Below, one piece after another: positions 36,497 to 48,978 of a DNA stretch of 64,000 nt; the first letter of the stretch is position 1, and every line of letters starts with the position of its first letter. Made by a program: the position numbers and the translations under genes. The stretch is from contig CADCXC010000003.1 of the NCBI GenBank assembly GCA_902806595.1, forward strand, positions 124,001 through 188,000, read 5' to 3'. The notes under the pieces are model-generated. The model saw only the letters and a list, made by a program, of their open reading frames with translations. It was not told the origin of the DNA and did not search any database. This DNA comes from Pyrenopolyporus hunteri (Eukaryota > Ascomycota > Sordariomycetes > Xylariales > Hypoxylaceae).

Positions 36497-37874
36497 GACA
36501 CAGCAAAGCGAAACCTGAAGGGTTCCGGACAAGACGATTCCAGCATTATCCCCGGATTGATAGCTCTGGATTTCTAACGCGATATACCTGCACTATAACT
36601 CCCGGTCATTATCTTGGGAGAGAGCTTCGCCACCCGTGCTTACGGCTTCGCACATAGGAGGTAGGTATGCAGCCAACATAGCCGTAAACTCCAGTCGCCC
36701 TACATACTGCCACATAGAACACTGCCGCATAAAAATAACACACGAAGTACCATATACAATAAGATGGCCTTTTGGCGTAAAGGTAGTATATCGGCCTGGA
36801 CTTCGACCAGGGTCCGGACACGTACCCTACCTACCACACCAATTTATAAGAGCCGGAGTTTAAAATGATGCGAATCGTCTCTCCTGCCTACTCCACCCTG
36901 CAATTGGTTCTCAGGGTGATGTCGGTCCCGTATAGAGGTATGTGTTAGGATGCCTTGTTTACCATGTCTCGAGTATACTGCGGCGATGCTAGGTAACCCA
37001 ACCCCTTGGGACCTAAATACAAAGAACTGTCGACTGAGAGAAGAAGCCCTTACTCAGGCCCTCCCACATAACGACTACGGATCCCCGAGGCTGCTTTTAG
37101 CTAGATGATGGTATCATAAAACGACCCAACGTACCCAACTTCGAATACTTCTACACGTTTATGAAAATGGCAAAAGCCCTCTTGTCGCCAACTGCATCCG
37201 TACTAATAAAAGTGATTTACCGTGTTTCTCATCCTCCAAATATCGGCGGCTACTTCAACGGCCGTCCTCCTGGGATCCGAGCCCAAGGAAATTGAGATAG
37301 CATTAATTAGCCTACCTACAAATATCATTTGGTTCGAATGATGCATCCAAGCATCCAACCGTCACCCCCACTCATCACGTCTCTCGCACTCTTTCCAGGA
37401 CTCTGGACCACGACGAGCACGATCTTTTTATATTTTATTGCCCCTCTCGCTGAAATGTTCCCTTACTCACGGGCCCAAATGAGGTCGACTAGATTGTCGA
37501 GCGATTACCTTCGTGGCCCCGGGCACATGGTTACGTCCTCAATTGATGCACAATTCTTGTAGAGATAGGACGACTTAGGTGACCTTGCGTTTTTCCTGAC
37601 TTCTAATTGGAGAGAAATTCACCACGTAGAGGGAAGATGCTCGCCCCATTAAGATGAAAATAGGTAGATGCCTAAGCACGGGGTGTTCAAAGTCTTGAAG
37701 CTCTCGTAAATAATTCATATTAAAAGTTTAAGGTTCAATTCAGGTTGAGTCTTGATTGCCCCGAGGAATTCTCCCGGCGTTCCCCGAGTTATTCCATTAC
37801 CAAACGCGCACCCAGCAATAATAGACGTGTGGTGAACATAGGAAACTTCCCCATGAGACGCTATTAATACTGAA

Positions 37875-38690
37875 TTACGGGCAGTGATCCGCATTGACGA
37901 TGATATTAAAACTCCCGTCGTCAAACGCCTGGCCCTGGATGAGATTATCATCGCCCGAAGTTGCACAGTCCGGCTCATTCAGAATATAATCAACATATTC
38001 TGCAAGGGTAATACTGTTCCTCTCGATCCACCACAAGTTGTCGTTGCAAAACCAGACTGCCGCGTTGGCCATACAGGAAAACTTGGTGCAATGCTGGGCG
38101 TCGACGGCCATTCCCGTTGCGAGGGAATGTAACCAGTCGCGGTTTTTTTCAATTGCGGCCCTTGAGGCAGGTGGCAGATTCTGCACATGGCAGAGAACCT
38201 TGGTCTGTAGTTATCGATTCGTCAATTCCGTGCTTTAGTTGGCATCAAGGTTATTGTGTAATATTATACAGGGGTGCATTTTACTTACTGCCATTCGCTT
38301 CCTTGATGGCTTATGACGGTCTCTAGTCTTAGTTTGAAGATCCCCCCAAGAGAAATCAGGGTTGAGACTACGAATTTGGGCATCGATTTCCTGGGTTGCC
38401 TATTAGTGAGAAATACCCTAATTTTTGAAAGGCTGTACATACCTGTATAGTTCCGTTGAAAGCCCTTTCAATGCCGTCTGAGCTAACAATTCCTCGAATT
38501 ATTAGAGGTGCTATAGGGAGACCGTTGAAGAGTTCGGCTTTAGGTAGCTCGCGATTGGGAAGGGCATTGCAGTTCTGGAATATGTCAGGCTCCGTAATAT
38601 GTGGTGTAATTAACTTATCTCTCTTACGGCCCATTCGGCGCCGAGGCTAACGGCCATCAGGCCAAAGAAACCCCAATAATGTCCTCTCAT
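37875..38690 (-). CDS. Small secreted effector-like protein
   Basis: Four-exon minus-strand model: 38690-38628, 38574-38443, 38390-38289 and 38204-37875 (208 residues). Donors are GTAAGA, GTATGT and GTAAGT; acceptors end in CAG. All junctions are phase 0. Residues 1-21 form a hydrophobic signal peptide. The mature part has seven cysteines. Recognisable pieces are IDAQIRSLNPDFSW and, near the C terminus, HCTKFSCMANAAVWFCNDN, then a final NADHC. This pattern (QI..LNP.F, then C..xSC...AixxCNDN) belongs to a widespread but uncharacterised family of secreted proteins in plant-associated ascomycetes. Function is unknown and a role in host interaction is only inferred. It stands alone in a gene-poor stretch. 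The exon 3 donor is the least certain junction. Confidence 0.75.
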
Positions 38691-41600
38691 GATGTCTATG
38701 TTATCTTCGCTAATGATTTACGACAACGACATCCGTGGAGTGTAATGGGAAGATATGGATGAAAGTCTCAGGGGAAGGAATTAGAATTTATCGAAACTCA
38801 GTTCCATAAGTACCTAGGCGTATAAGGAGAGTATAAGTGAATGAGACTCCGTGCGACTTTCACATATGTGCTCAAGGTTATATTGGTTTGTGATTCATTT
38901 TGGCGTTGGCGGTGATAGTCAGGTGATATGCCCAAGCAAACACGAACTCCTGCAAATTCTATTACTAGTGGCTAGCAATACAGCGAAGTCGAATCATTTA
39001 ATTACCTACCTAGGTAGATATATGTATTCGTCTGTATTTCACACAGTCGCAAACTTACCCTCTCCCTTCGATCGAGTGTCTTGGCACTTAAGATCTTACA
39101 TTATCACAAGGTACAAGGGAGTAGCAAACAGTTATCTTTCTATTGATTTAATATTCTCTTCGTCTTCTGGTAGGTCCCTCCGTGATTAAGCACTTTATGT
39201 TTGCAATCCTGGCACCAAGCGACTGAGATAAGAGTCTTAGATGTTTTCATAATAATATAGGTATTAGTGAAACTGGTAATTACAACCATATTAGGTGATA
39301 CTACTGTCTCGAAACATGGAACTCTGTGACGGCCATAAAAACCGTCGATAAGGGTCCGAAGGATTCAAGGCGCGAGGTTAATACTTCATATCCTTATTGG
39401 ACTATAGTCGTGATGCCGAAAGATATAGTAAGCAAGCGGTGATTGTACGTATATACGCGTTACTCCCTAGGCGTCATACACTGTACCTAAAAGAGACCCT
39501 TAGCCACTCGATCCAACACGCCAGTCCTACGCTAAAACCATCTCCCCGTTACAAACCATGTTCACTCACGGATAGCACTATGATATATCATCATTGAGAC
39601 ATTATTCAAGCATTATCTACCAAAGTCCCGGTAACAACATCGGGGTTATAGCGTAGTCTCGCTATGCTGGGAGAACGACGAAGTAGAAGATGATGCTGAC
39701 TGTCTAAAGAGCATCCGTTAAGGCTACGGAATCTGTCATCTCTTCTAATTATATTTATATTTTGATATTCTCTAGAGCTTCGACGAATTAACATACAAGT
39801 TCACTAGAGTCTACAAGAAAACTACCGGATTGTCCCACCGGAATATTAAGTGCATTTATGACTTCCTTGTTGAAAGTAATGTTAGAAGAAACAAATGCTG
39901 TGCCTGTGAAGGCAGATACTCGAATCGACCGTAGGGATTCAAGGCGCTGGTTAGCAACACGGAGGATTGTGTTTATACCTGGGCACGAATGTCTGCGCTG
40001 GTCAGAGACGACCGCTCTTCCACCCAAAAGCATTACGGCCCCAGCGATAACTACGGAGGCATATCCGGACTACTCTTATAGTATCTTAGTAGTCCCTGCC
40101 AACTACGAATACCTAGGTAGGTACCTGAGACTCTGGCTTGGTTAGTTTAGGTAGCTCGTGCAACAGTAGCCGCGATTCCTTCGTGACATGGTCGGCCTCA
40201 CACTCGTAACAGGGAGCGAAACAAATAGGTTGGCCAGTGTCCCGGGTCCCTGTATCGGAGAGGGCAATGATATAATTGCTCGTTCGACGAAGGGCGACTC
40301 GGCTCCGAGCGCTGGAATGTGGCTGTCGCGTCGCGGGTGTCTGTCCGATATAAAAATTACAATGCTCATCGGTTAACGTCCGATGGAAGGGTAGTATTTA
40401 TTCTCTGACCCCCAAACCTTTCAATTCCCTTCAAGGAGATTATCTAGGTTAGTAAAGAGTATCCACTTTAGTTTCTGTTACTGTTTACTAACACTAGAAT
40501 ACATAACCGAAACTATTTCGTTCTCCTCAGGCTCGAATTACCCTACCTGACGGGAGTCACACGTACTCGATGAAAGTCATCGACGGTGTTTCTTGTCAGA
40601 GCATACAGGGAATTTTACTTAGCATTACCTATTTAATTTTAATATCTGGGTTGACTTTTCACTTTTATAGAGCTCTCTACTCAACTTGGAGTCCTGTCAC
40701 AGGGGGTATTATCAATGTAAGGGACGTAACCTCTGAGCATTATAATTCATCTTAGCCCTAAGCACCCCTCGACTATGCTTCGCAACGTTGGTGTAGTCCA
40801 GGAATTAATTGATAGTTCCAATTTATCTTCACGACCGCCCGGAGAGAATCGGAAGTTAGTAATATGAGAAACCGGGGCAAGGTGGTTTCGAAGGTAACCT
40901 AGATCGTATGGGCTCTCGTTGGCTTCAATCGCAGTTGGGACTATGGAAAGGCGGGTCCAACGCCAACCGTTGATTCCAGGTCGACGGTAGCTCGAAATGC
41001 GACTACCTACTTCCACCAAAGTACCTAGGTGCTAAATGGATGATCGATTTATCTGGGGACCTATTGACTTATTTCCCTTGAATACCTACCTAAGTGAAAG
41101 CAAAGTTCAAGATTCTCGAGCAATCGGTACTAAGCTAACATGAAATCTTACCATCCACATCCTTCAATATTCATAATTCAAGCAAGCCCCTAATTTTCAT
41201 CTCGGGGAGTGATGGTACCCCCCGGGCAACTGTACCTGAGGCCGTCAGCAATACGCGCTGCCTTGTAGAGCTATCTTGGAGGCTTGAAGCATAGGAAAAT
41301 CGCAAAATGAGCCTTACACGCGTGGGAAAGTATTGTATGGGATACATGCGTCACTCCAAGGAAAGACAGTTAGCCACCCTTTAACGGGGCTGAAGGAAAG
41401 GTATAGGCCTTCCGATAGGAAAACCCTGAAGGCCCCGCCTTATCCAACGTTTCCCTAGCGGGAGACCATTCATGAGTGTTTATATAAGATGGGTATTCCA
41501 GTTTCTAACCACATTATTACGGGTCGAAGGAAATGGCTACCTATAGATAAAGTACCCAATCGACAAGATACTACTATATAGAAAATGGGCGCCTCACTCG

Positions 41601-42302
41601 TTCTCAAGTATCGGAAACTATTACTAGGACAAGGCACTAATAAATACAGAGAACACTTTTATACCCGGGAGGGTTCTTGGAGGGTCTTGGTTATGATTTG
41701 ACTTGTGGTATCTACCTTGCCCATAATACCTAATGTGACCATCAAGAATCGTGCGGTCTGGAGGCAGCAGAGCGACAAGTAGTGGCCTTCGGCAAAACTT
41801 ATTATATGTTACTGTGGTTCCTACGCTATAACTGCCTTATTCGGTGTCAATTTGTTCGGTATAGACCGAAGCCCAATTTCCTGCTTGCATTACTGCCTGG
41901 AACAATCCTGGCTCATTTCCGATCCTGTCAAGCGTCTCAACAGGCATCATAGGGCTCAGCCAATCGGACCGAACCAGCAAAGTCTTAGAAATATACTTCT
42001 ACCAGATCACGATGTTTACGCTTAACTTAATAGTACGATTTGTCAAGGGCCCAGCCGAGTCTTCTCCAGGCCTCGACCCGTGTCTGCCTGCTAGAACACT
42101 GGAGGCGGGTCGTTCCGAGCTCACCGCATCCTCCAAGACCCGTCTCAAAAAGCGAGAGGCCTTGCCGGCCAGGCAAATCGGACATAAATATCTCCTCCCA
42201 TTTCCCTTGTTATCACTACCTCAACAACTTCCCAAGTGCCTACCCATCCACCGGGCGTTTCCTCCATCCAAATCCCTACCGAAGTTTACTGTGTGTCTCA
42301 CA
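38691..42302. other. Long intergenic stretch, no supported gene
   Basis: 3.6 kb of roughly balanced composition with scattered single copies of the CCTAGGTA repeat. Minus-strand open stretches at 39606-40033 look mildly protein-like but match nothing I recognise. The last 300 bp are the probable promoter and leader of the next secreted-protein gene. Confidence 0.55.
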
Positions 42303-43018
42303 ATGTTCTCCGAACTTGTTATCGTTTCTCTCCTCGCCACCGCCTCGTTGGCTCGCGCGGCCCAAAACGTGACAGTCAAGGCATTGCCTTCGGAGGACTG
42401 TTCAGCATATCCTGGCTACGATGCCACGACCAATACAGCCGGGCCTTGGATCGTCCAGTTAGTGGATAGCGATAACGTGGCTATCGAGGGGTTCGGTGAC
42501 ACGTCCGAATATTCGATCTCTTTTAACTCCGCCGTCGATCGGAAGCCAAGCCTGCGTTGGGGTTATGTGAGTGACGATCCCAGATCGAGCCTCCTAAAGA
42601 TGCTAATTAGGCCGCGTAGATTACTTTCCCGACACGCAACGACATCGCCAAGACTGCTCTTAAGTGTGACGCAGGGGCCCTTAAGGCCTGGGTGCCTACT
42701 GACCTGACGGAGGCCGGGGCACCCACCAATGTGCAATGGTCTACGTTGCTATTTCCCAGCAGCACGCCCTACGATGCGTCATTGCTGTGGAAGATCACTG
42801 ACGGCATAGCGCCTCAAATCTTCGAGCACTACATCGACGGCGTGAAACAAGACGGTGTGTTCCTAGGAGCCTATGATGGCAGCACCAGGTGGGGGCTCAC
42901 GTTCACCGCGCCGGATTACTACTACGCGCGAATCCTTGGTCCCAACAGCGCAGACCCCGTAACCGGCGAGCCCCTGCGTGCAAATGAGACTACGGCATTC
43001 GTCAAGATCCTAGCTTAA
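42303..43018 (+). CDS. Secreted protein of unknown function
   Basis: Two exons, 42303-42566 and 42620-43018 (220 residues), with a GTGAGT donor, GCTAAT branch and GCGTAG acceptor in phase 0. Residues 1-19 are a signal peptide (VIVSLLATASLARA). The mature protein begins QNVTVKALP and has DCSAYPGYDATTNTAGPW early, a single further Cys in ALKCDAGALKAW, and aromatic stretches (APDYYYARILG) near the end. This arrangement is shared with a family of small conserved ascomycete secreted proteins, but I know no assigned function. Two potential N-glycosylation sites are visible (NVT, NET). I do not assign an enzymatic role. Confidence 0.82.
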
Positions 43019-44089
43019 AAGCCTACCTATTCTGGGGGCGTTCCGTTTGGTTATAGCAGGCTTGGATATAGGGGATATGGACCAAGAACGTATGCGTCTT
43101 ATTTTTCCCGGGCGGCCATAGATAGAAAGGGGTATTGAATGGCGGCGGAGGTAGCTGAGTAATATCAAGCAGCATCGTCAACTAATTCGTCGCGGCCGCT
43201 TCCTCCGGCCATCATCTCCTTGTTCCCACTTAGTGTTGTTCGTATCGACTCGACCGTCATTCAATCCCGAGCCCCTAGGGTCCTTTGTATAGAACTAGCA
43301 GCTACTACTTATTCACTTCAAACCGATAGGTTTATGTACGGCGACATGTTTTACGGCCATCGTTGTACTCGCGGCATATAAAGCGGTAGGGTCGAAAAGG
43401 ATCATTACACTGCAAGCTAAGAAGACTGTAACGTCGGAACCGCAATGCTGAAAAAATTGATAAATTTCCTTTATGTTGAAGTGGTTTGACGGGGGTTGCT
43501 GTCGTCGTACTCCATTAGAAGACGTGGTCCGACGTATGCTGATTATAGGGGAGGGCCTTCATACGACAACGTTGCCACTCCCTACGCAAGGTCGACATTA
43601 GGACTGCCTCACACTGTAAGAATAATTTGCGTCGAGTGACCACTTACCGTATTCAACCTTAGGTCTCTCACCCAATGGCCATTATTCTAGCTCCTTCCCT
43701 TTGATTATGTATAATGCAGAGTGGAATAAGCAGTTTGTCCACAATGTTAGCAAGAACCGAACCGGCAACCTTTTAATCGTCCGTGGCACCTCGACGCATC
43801 GTTCACCTACATACCTACCTTGGTACCTACATGGGTATTAGCTCCATCTGGTATCTCAGTAAGTAAGGTAGGTACCTATTCAAGTTGCCCTCTTTCCTTC
43901 ATATTCATCCAACGTGACTTCATAATCTTTCTACCATAAAAGGCTTCCAGTTACAAGTGCGACGTTCCTTGATTAGTGCATGTTGTTTCGTCCTTGTTAA
44001 GTCCCGGCCACGAACGTTTACGGCGACGGAAACAAATGTTCAGAATAGAGGCTCATACAACTACATTTGTACAACCTTGACGAGCCAAA
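43019..44089. other. Intergenic between two secreted-protein genes
   Basis: No supported gene. Scattered CCTACCTTGGTACC repeats near 43805-43880 precede the propeller gene. Confidence 0.6.
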
Positions 44090-45460
44090 ATGCGTTACGT
44101 GCAAGCACTCTCTGTCGCGGCCGGCCTTATGTCCCTTGTTGGGGCAACGAAGCATCACCTCATCGTCGGTACCTTCAGTACGAGGTTCCTCTATACCGTC
44201 GAGTATGATGATGTGGCCGAGACTCTTGAGCTTGTCAAGAAGACCCCTACCAACGCAGGCTGCTCCTGGATTGCTCTAAGCGTCAGTCCGCCACTCAATC
44301 CCCGCCAGAATTCAAGGGGGAGGGAAACGAGCCACCTAAGCTAAATTACTGATCCCTAGCATAATAAGAAGAACTTGTACGGCACGGATTGGAACGCGGA
44401 GAAGCCGTCCTTTGTTAGTTTCGGCCTTAATGACGCTGGGACGATTGGGTACGAGACAAGAGTGTTTGGAGATTCGAAATGTACGGGGAAGAAAAGTGTC
44501 TTCGTTGCAGCGAGCCCAAATCCGCCTTACAAGTAAGTATGGTGATAGTGTCTCGTTTGCCCAGATTTTCTCTAGTTCTGTTTTCCCACTATCGAAGACG
44601 ACCCATACGAAGCCGAGTGACAACTGCGCGCCCGAGATACGTCTCTTAGGTACAGTTGGATGGCTTATCCGAGATTTACTAAGTCCTATCTTCGTAGCGT
44701 GTACGGCAACTACTTCTACGGCGACGCAAAATGCGGCGCGGTCATGTCGGTGCACGAGAATGGGAGCCTGAATTCCGTGATTCAGAGCTACGAATACGCA
44801 GACGGATCTGCCATCCAAGGAACCTCCTTCAGCTCCGACTTCAAATACCTCTACTCGGCCGACGACGGGGGGAACTCGGTATGGATTCACAGCATCAATG
44901 AGAACAACGGGTTCGTTGAATATATATGGCGATCGTCCCTGCCATCGAAAGGAGCAAATCCTCGTCACATTGTCAGCCACCCGGGCGGCTTGTACGTTTA
45001 CGTTATCTTGGAGGGGACCAGCGAGGTTGCGCAGCTCATGACTAGCAGCCTCGGTAAACTGTATCCGCTGAAGCAGACCTACCCGCTCATCAAGGATGGT
45101 GACAAGGCATCCGACTTCTGGGCTGACGAGATCGCGCTCTCTGCCAACAACAAGTACCTCTGGGCAAGCAACCGCGCACACGACCCGCGGCGTAAGGGAT
45201 ACATTTCGGTTATCTCCGTTAATGAGATTGGTTCGCTCCGAGACCAGTTGTTCCTAACCCAGACCACCTCAAGCGGGGGTTTCGCGAATGCGGTTTCTCC
45301 GAGTCCGTTCAACGATAATATTGCAGCACTGACGGACAACTCCACGGGCTTTGTTGAGATCTGGAAGATGGGCGACGATGGATCCGGCGTGAAAGCGGTA
45401 GCTCGTCTGGACATCAAAGACGGCGGCGGGTGCTGCGCGAATGCGGTTTGGTACTCGTAG
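44090..45460 (+). CDS. Carboxy-cis,cis-muconate cyclase-like seven-bladed beta-propeller, apparently secreted
   Basis: Member of the fungal 3-carboxy-cis,cis-muconate lactonizing enzyme family, which in the protocatechuate branch of the beta-ketoadipate pathway cyclises carboxymuconate. Three exons: 44090-44281, 44360-44532 and 44698-45460 (375 residues). The second acceptor (TTCGTAG) was preferred over CTCTTAG at 44649 because it restores PPYNVYGNYFYG, matching PPYAVYxNPFY in the Neurospora enzyme. The beta-propeller strands are recognisable from IVGTFSTRFLYTV to CCANAVWYS at the end. TSSGGFANAVSP and GYISVISV are typical. Unlike the classical cytosolic enzyme, the first 19 residues (ALSVAAGLMSLVGA) look like a signal peptide. 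A different substrate outside the cell is therefore likely. Active-site residues were not verified one by one. Confidence 0.88.
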
Positions 45461-45664
45461 TCTCGCTCTTCGACCCTATTAACTACCACCTTGGGACCTC
45501 GTCCAGCGGGGAGGACGCATGTGAGGTCGACGTGCTCTCTGAATGCTTTTGGCGAATCTTGTTTCTCCCATAGAAGCATTAACGAGATATTCGGGACATA
45601 AAATATTAAGCGCTCATAGGGTACAGCATGAAGTACCTGATCACATGCAATATGTCATCCATAA

Positions 45665-46050
45665 AAGCACAGGTACCTAGGTACGGACCCGACCGGGAAC
45701 CGAATTTAGGGGCCAAGTTAAGACGGCCATAAGATGGCAACTACATGTACCTACCTAGGTATGTACCTAGGTATGTAATTTGCTGCCTAACTAAGTACCT
45801 ACCTAGGTACCTATGTACAGACATAATAAGATATAGGACCCTTGATCGACGCCTTCTACCTATGTGCCTAGGCACCTAGGCACCTTACCTAATATGGATG
45901 TCTCAGGACTCACACTTCGCACTTGACGCGGGCGTGGGCGGTACCCGTGTAGGAAATGTGGGTGTAGGATGCCTGACCTCTTACATGTACATAGGTACCT
46001 AGGTAGGTGGGTACCTGATTGCATGTATCTCAGGTACCTACCTAATTATT
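45665..46050. repeat. Palindromic TAGG/CCTA repeat block
   Basis: Densest block in the right half of the window: at least eight GGTACCTACCTAGGTA-like units. One related variant, GTGCCTAGGCACCTAGGCAC, is itself palindromic. Confidence 0.8.
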
Positions 46051-46061
46051 TGGTAGGGACC

Positions 46062-46081
46062 TTTTTTTTTTTTTTTTTTTT
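46062..46081 (+). repeat. Poly-T tract (20 T)
   Basis: Homopolymer just upstream of the phosphatase gene. Confidence 0.9.
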
Positions 46082-46203
46082 CTAGCATGGAGAAATTTCC
46101 ATGCGTGGGACATTTCCACGTTCGAACATTTGAAGCCACCAATTCGAGACGCGATTCCTCCTCGCGACATACGCTCCCGAACGATTTCTCAACCATTTCC
46201 ACG

Positions 46204-46910
46204 ATGTCGGGCATGCCCTCGAACTCAGACACGGCCGCGCGGACGAAACCGATCTCCGTGCTTTTTGTTTGCCTAGGCAATATATGCCGATCTACAATGG
46301 CTGAAGGCGTTTTCCGGTCCATCGCGAAAGACGAATCATCGCCTTACTATAACCTTATCGACAAGGTTGATTCTTGCGGAACAGGTATGGAAAGTTCTCG
46401 TCACTCGATTCTCGCAACCTTGTGACCGGGGAAAGTCCATGCTGATGGATGGCTTCATAATAGGTGGCTATCATACTGGCGACGAACCCGACTCCCGGAC
46501 CATGTCGACCCTCGCAGACCATGGCATCATAAATTACACCCACTCAGCTCGCAGGGTTAGTCTGAAGCAGGAGAATGAGCCGGCTGGCATATATGAAACA
46601 ACAGGGACTAACAGAATACTGCCTAAAGCTCCGCGACAGCGACTTCCAAGATTTCGATTACATCTTCGCGATGGATAATTCGAATCTCGCGGATCTCATT
46701 CGATGGCGGGATAGAAGCAAGAAGTTGGCCGCGTCTAAGGCGAAGATTATGCTATTTGGCGAGTTCTCCGGCACGGGTCGCAAAGAGGTGGTACAAGACC
46801 CTTACTACGTTGGTCGAGACGCTTTCGAGAAAGCCTTTGAGCAGTGCAAGAGGTTTTCGACCAACTTCTTGAAGCAAGCCTTTCCCGACGCCGCCGGGAA
46901 GGCAGCATGA
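46204..46910 (+). CDS. ltp1: Low-molecular-weight protein tyrosine phosphatase
   Basis: Cytosolic phosphatase that dephosphorylates phosphotyrosine through a cysteinyl intermediate. Three exons: 46204-46384, 46464-46555 and 46629-46910 (184 residues). The P-loop CLGNICRS gives Cys23 and Arg29. The general acid is Asp148 in DPYY. FDYIFAMD and N-terminal VLFVCLGNICRSTMAEGVF are diagnostic. The second intron uses an unusual AAG acceptor, about 15 bp after a CTAAC branch; the CAG eleven bases further on would break the frame. An in-frame ATG at 46087 would add 39 residues. The start at 46204 gives the usual family length with a short 14-residue leader. Confidence 0.93.
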
Positions 46911-48978
46911 GCTTTGAATGATACCCCCGATATAATTCGATATGCACATACGTTACGACGTATCTAGATGCTAGACCACCTACCTATCTAGATGGCTACC
47001 TTCATAGATGCCACAAGCATAGACGAGCCAGTTTAGACAAAAGAGAGAGCTTCTGGGCACGAGTGCCTATCGGCTATGGATGGCTCTTATTATTGGCATG
47101 GGTGGCATAGGCTACCTAGGTACCTAACCAGCCCGTATCAGCGTTGAATTCTTACTAGGTGCTGGCCGCAACAAAACGGTGGCCAGAATAGTAAAGTATG
47201 CCTATGTTAATGACACGCTAGAGATGGTGGAAATGGAAATGGAAACGGCGGGGAATCGTCATCTTACGGGGCTACGACTTTAATATTTGATTCTATTTAT
47301 GAAGTAAGCCAATGGAATAAATTAATTGTTCGGAACAGGGTCTGACTAGCATTGATCGACGTCGCATTCATGATATACTGGGGGCTAAGAATATCTTCCC
47401 TCAGCCTCAGCTTAGGCCCCCTGAATAGCTGATCTTTAGGGGCGGTCGGCGCATAGCCGGATGCAGACATCACTTATTAGGTACCATCATCACTATTGGC
47501 ATCACCCTCAACCATCGCCGTCATTGCTCAAATACTACGTCGCGTTTTACTGCAAGTAGTGGCTGAATCACCTATATTCTGGTATTATCCCCATGTCTTT
47601 CATCTTGTTTTCCTCGTATCCAGGCCGTGGAAGCGCATCGTAAATACGGCCACTAATGACCATTCCTGGATTCCTCATCTTCTAACCGTGTTAAGAATTA
47701 CGCTTGAAATTCGTTATGGTCGTTAAAATCCAGCAGGCCCAATCAATTAGTGATGGTTGGCGGGCGCTTACAAGGCGAACAAGGGACCGGGATGACCCTG
47801 TCTTGGAATCGAGAATAGCGGGACCAGCCTCGAAAAGCAGCCAACCGCAGCAGCTATCGCCGTACCGTAGCTAGGCGCTGCCACCCCCCTGCGGGGAAGC
47901 GTGCCGTTCCACTATCGCATCTTTGTATGTAGGCACCTAGGTACTTATGGTACATACGCGCACACCTGAGATATCCGTGCATATATGGAAGAGATACATA
48001 AGGACTTACACAGTCACCCATGAGTGCCTACCTACACGTAGGTAGGTAGCGCACTCAATAGGTACCTAGGGATGTATACCTAGGTAGGTAGATACCTATA
48101 CATCTTGTATCTACCTAGATTCGTCATTGGGCGACTAGGTACCAAGTTTGTAGGTGGGTTAGGTACCTACCATGTGGGCATAGATCTGGTATAGGTAGGT
48201 GGCAGCTGGGGTTCCTTGCGTTTGCTGCGCTCACTACTTGTAGGTACGCATATCCCCGAACAGATCTATCGGTGGCTCAGGTACTTGTAGGTAGCTTCTC
48301 AGGACGGACCCCTCAAGTTGTTGCCCCACCACGTACAAGTGTCTAGGTACATAAGGTACGCGCATACATGTATGTGTGGTGTCCCGCTAGCGCGTCCCAT
48401 TTCATCCCTGGCCCTTGGGAGAGAGGGGCTGCCTTTGGTCAGATTTTCCCCCTCCTTCATCTTTTTTGCTCGACTCTCCTCGAAGCCGACTATCTGCTTT
48501 ATTCTTCAATGCTCTGATTCCCTCCCTTCCTCTCTCGCTCTGAAAAGATTCGTCGCTGTCGCTATTCCTCCCTGGGGGTCGTTTTGATCTTCTTCATGTC
48601 ACCCCCTTAGAGCTACATCGCCCCATTGCTTTTATTAGTTTTCCCACGTCCCGTTCTCTTGCTCCATCATTTAAAACGACGACCGTCGTCCCATAAGCCT
48701 CGCTTACATCCCTTTTACCCAGCTGTCTCTCGTCAGCTCCGTTGTGACTATATCTTTCTCTCAGTCGGCCTCGTTCTTTCATAGTTGGATACAAACCCCC
48801 TTCTTGAAAAGGGCTTTCTCCTTTTCCCGATTGACTTGCCTTTCGCCTTTGTTCATAAGCAGACAAGACCTTAAATCAACTTTATTCGCAACCAGGCGCA
48901 ACTAGCTAAACTCAGCCTAAGCGCGTATCCGTGGACCGTATCATACTATAGTAGCGATCCTAAACCTTAGAATCTACA
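46911..48978. other. Intergenic: upstream region of the MAP kinase
   Basis: Palindromic repeats at 47930-48200, then a pyrimidine-rich region from about 48430 to 48880 that is probably promoter and long 5' leader of the kinase gene. Open frames here (up to 90 codons) have no motif. Confidence 0.6.
47930..48200. repeat. Palindromic TAGG/CCTA repeat block
   Basis: Several self-complementary units of the dispersed repeat, about 800 bp upstream of the MAP kinase start. Confidence 0.75.

Larger units (their letters stand above)
33612..37874. other. Long intergenic stretch between two secreted-protein genes
   Basis: No convincing gene in 4.2 kb. It holds a TTTTTGGC-type repeat near 34305-34345, a GGCAGAAAGAA duplication near 35525-35550, and a TCGCACT triplication near 36050-36075. 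A 45-codon open frame at 36359-36496 is Gly/Ser-rich and is noted separately. Confidence 0.55.
45461..46203. other. Intergenic: palindromic repeats and poly-T
   Basis: Contains the repeat block 45665-46050 and T20 at 46062-46081. The T run lies about 120 bp before the phosphatase start. Confidence 0.65.

Noticed and set aside
36760..36815. Short stretch resembling tRNA folding elements
   Set aside because: No proper acceptor stem or T-loop consensus; no tRNA gene supported anywhere in the window.
39606..40033. Two consecutive minus-strand open frames
   Set aside because: No recognisable motif; lengths are compatible with chance in DNA of this composition.
48318..48587. 89-codon open frame upstream of the MAP kinase
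   Set aside because: Pyrimidine-rich leader sequence without motif; more likely promoter or 5' untranslated region.
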